This document shows positions 35,148-36,087 of a stretch of DNA of 36,087 bases, one piece after another. Both the position numbers and the translations under genes were made by a program. Under the pieces are notes generated by a model that did no database searches, was not told where the DNA came from, and saw nothing but the letters and a program-made list of their open reading frames with translations. Each line of letters begins with the position of its first letter. The stretch's first letter is position 1. Source of the stretch: Burkholderiales bacterium (lineage in GTDB: Bacteria > Pseudomonadota > Gammaproteobacteria > Burkholderiales > Usitatibacteraceae); the NCBI GenBank assembly GCA_017853245.1, contig JAFMJY010000013.1, positions 1 to 36,087 of the forward strand, in the 5' to 3' direction.

Positions 35148-35914
35148 GCCCGTCGCTGCCGCGCCGAGCGGCACTTGCGGCGATGATCGGTGCCCTCATC
35201 GGGGCCCGCGTCACTGTGGCGTCGAGCGCGTTGGCGGCCAGCGCGGGCGAACGGCCCATCGCGCCTTTCTCGGTGGTGCAGCCGGGTGCGTCGCTGCCAT
35301 CGCCGTGGCGGCTGCTCAAGCTTCCGAAGGTGGCGCCACCCGAGTTCGCCCTTGTCGCCGACCTCGACGCGACGGTGCTTCGTGTACGCGCGTCGGCGGC
35401 CGCGGGCACGGTCGCCCACGCCCTTGATGTCGCTACCGTCGAGCGGCCGATCCTGTCGTGGCGGTGGAGGGTCGACCGCGTGGTCGAGCGCGCCAACCTC
35501 GCTGACAAATCCGGCGACGATTTTGCCGCTCGTGTCTACGTGTTCTTCGACGTCCCGGTCTCGACGTTGCCCGTCAGCGCGCGCTTGAAGGTGATGCTGG
35601 GCCGGGCCATCTGGGGCGAGAGTTTGCCGACCGCGGCGCTCTGCTACGTCTGGGACAACCGTCACCCAGTGGGCACCCGCGTGTGGAACCCCTACACCGA
35701 TCGCGTTCGCACCATTGTTCTGCGAAGCGGCTCCGCTGGGGCATGGCAGCCAGAACGCCGCGACCTCGACGCCGATTTCCGCGAAGCGTTCGGCCCGCAA
35801 TGGGCCGGGCCAACACCGCGGGTGACGGGTATAGCCGTTGGCAGCGATACCGACCAGACCCGCGAGTCCGTGACGGCCTGGTTCGGCGACCTCGCGCTCG
35901 AGGCTCGGCCATGA
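35144..35914 (+). CDS. Exported DUF3047 family protein
   Basis: A 256-residue protein of the DUF3047 family, function unknown. The N-terminus is a signal peptide: two Arg, then AALAAMIGALIGARVTVASS, cleavage near ALA-A, so the mature part is periplasmic or surface-bound. Typical family segments are PILSWRWRVDRVVERANLAD followed by KSGDDFAARVYVFFDVP, then LCYVWDNRHPVGTRVWNPYT and the C-terminal GIAVGSDTDQTRESVTAWFG. The pattern resembles a beta-sandwich like other carbohydrate-binding or lipid-binding domains, but that is only an impression. It starts at ATGA shared with the TIGR04282 stop and ends at ATGA shared with the next gene. It may handle the product outside the membrane. Confidence 0.9.
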   Translation: MSPSLPRRAALAAMIGALIGARVTVASSALAASAGERPIAPFSVVQPGASLPSPWRLLKLPKVAPPEFALVADLDATVLRVRASAAAGTVAHALDVATVERPILSWRWRVDRVVERANLADKSGDDFAARVYVFFDVPVSTLPVSARLKVMLGRAIWGESLPTAALCYVWDNRHPVGTRVWNPYTDRVRTIVLRSGSAGAWQPERRDLDADFREAFGPQWAGPTPRVTGIAVGSDTDQTRESVTAWFGDLALEARP

Positions 35915-36087
35915 AGCGCCTTCTGCTGCTGGGCGGGGGCCACGCGCAACTGGCGCTTCTCGAAAGCCTCGGCCGCCAGCCGCTCACCGGCGTGACGGTC
36001 ACCCTGGTGGCGCCGGCCGATCAGGCTGTCTACTCCGGCATGCTTCCGGGCTGGGTGTCGGGCCACTATTCGCTGCCGGCCTGCACG
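35911..36087 (+). CDS. FAD-dependent oxidoreductase, Nterm-to-SelD-like, 3' end outside the window
   Basis: The first 59 residues of an NAD(P)H/FAD oxidoreductase are visible. The dinucleotide-binding motif is LLLLGGGHAQLALLESLG, followed by VTVTLVAPADQAVYSGMLPG and WVSGHY. The combination GGGHxxxxxL plus YSGMLPG is characteristic of the family known as Nterm_to_SelD (TIGR03169), which occurs alone or fused to selenide, water dikinase. Whether a SelD domain follows cannot be seen. ATG overlaps the DUF3047 stop (ATGA). The gene belongs to the same transcript and probably supplies a redox step. Confidence 0.85.
   Translation, partial: MKRLLLLGGGHAQLALLESLGRQPLTGVTVTLVAPADQAVYSGMLPGWVSGHYSLPACT

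Overview
The window is GC-rich chromosomal DNA, by eye roughly 65% GC, densely packed with short intergenic gaps. It most likely comes from a betaproteobacterium. Supporting signs are two Bug/TctC-type solute-binding proteins plus a remnant of a third, a large DUF349 protein, a branched-chain-amino-acid-type ABC operon led by an acyl-CoA ligase, and catalytic gene sets typical of Burkholderiales-like genomes. There is no phage, insertion sequence, CRISPR array or rRNA. One tRNA gene (Phe, GAA) lies in the middle.

Layout. 1-1590: 3' part of groEL and its terminator. 1658-1797: an internally deleted Bug-type pseudogene. 1829-4881 (minus): a DUF349 protein and a small FKBP isomerase. 5026-8268 (plus): a catabolic operon of M19 dipeptidase-like protein, Bug binding protein and DadA-like D-amino acid oxidoreductase, facing a D-2-hydroxyacid dehydrogenase (8287-9219, minus) with a divergent AraC-family regulator (9392-10414). 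10424-11464 (minus): AbrB-type membrane protein, then tRNA-Phe. 11683-13354 (minus): exported catalase-like protein and a DUF4337 membrane protein. 13482-14657: PrpF-type isomerase. 14695-21006 (minus): a six-gene operon of acyl-CoA ligase, LivG, LivF, LivK, LivH and LivM. 21130-25242 (plus): patatin-like protein, an unrecognised 458-residue protein, a Bug binding protein and a fumarylacetoacetate-hydrolase-family enzyme. 25293-27718: a helical protein coupled to a UbiB/AarF kinase. 27845-28806: divergent rhodanese and CBS-domain genes. 28830-29501 (minus): an alpha/beta hydrolase.

29709 to the right edge is the most distinctive part. It is a seven-gene chain with overlapping or nearly overlapping genes: ArsS-type radical SAM protein, a metallophosphoesterase-like protein with altered metal motifs, a TVP38/TMEM64-disulfide-oxidoreductase fusion, two glycosyltransferases of the families named for arsenosugar biosynthesis (TIGR04283 and TIGR04282), an exported DUF3047 protein, and the start of an FAD-dependent oxidoreductase resembling the family often fused to SelD. 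The set looks like a pathway that attaches a nucleoside-derived sugar to arsenic and then modifies, exports or detoxifies the product. The methyltransferase ArsM that would normally supply the methylated arsenic is not in the window, so the substrate remains an inference.
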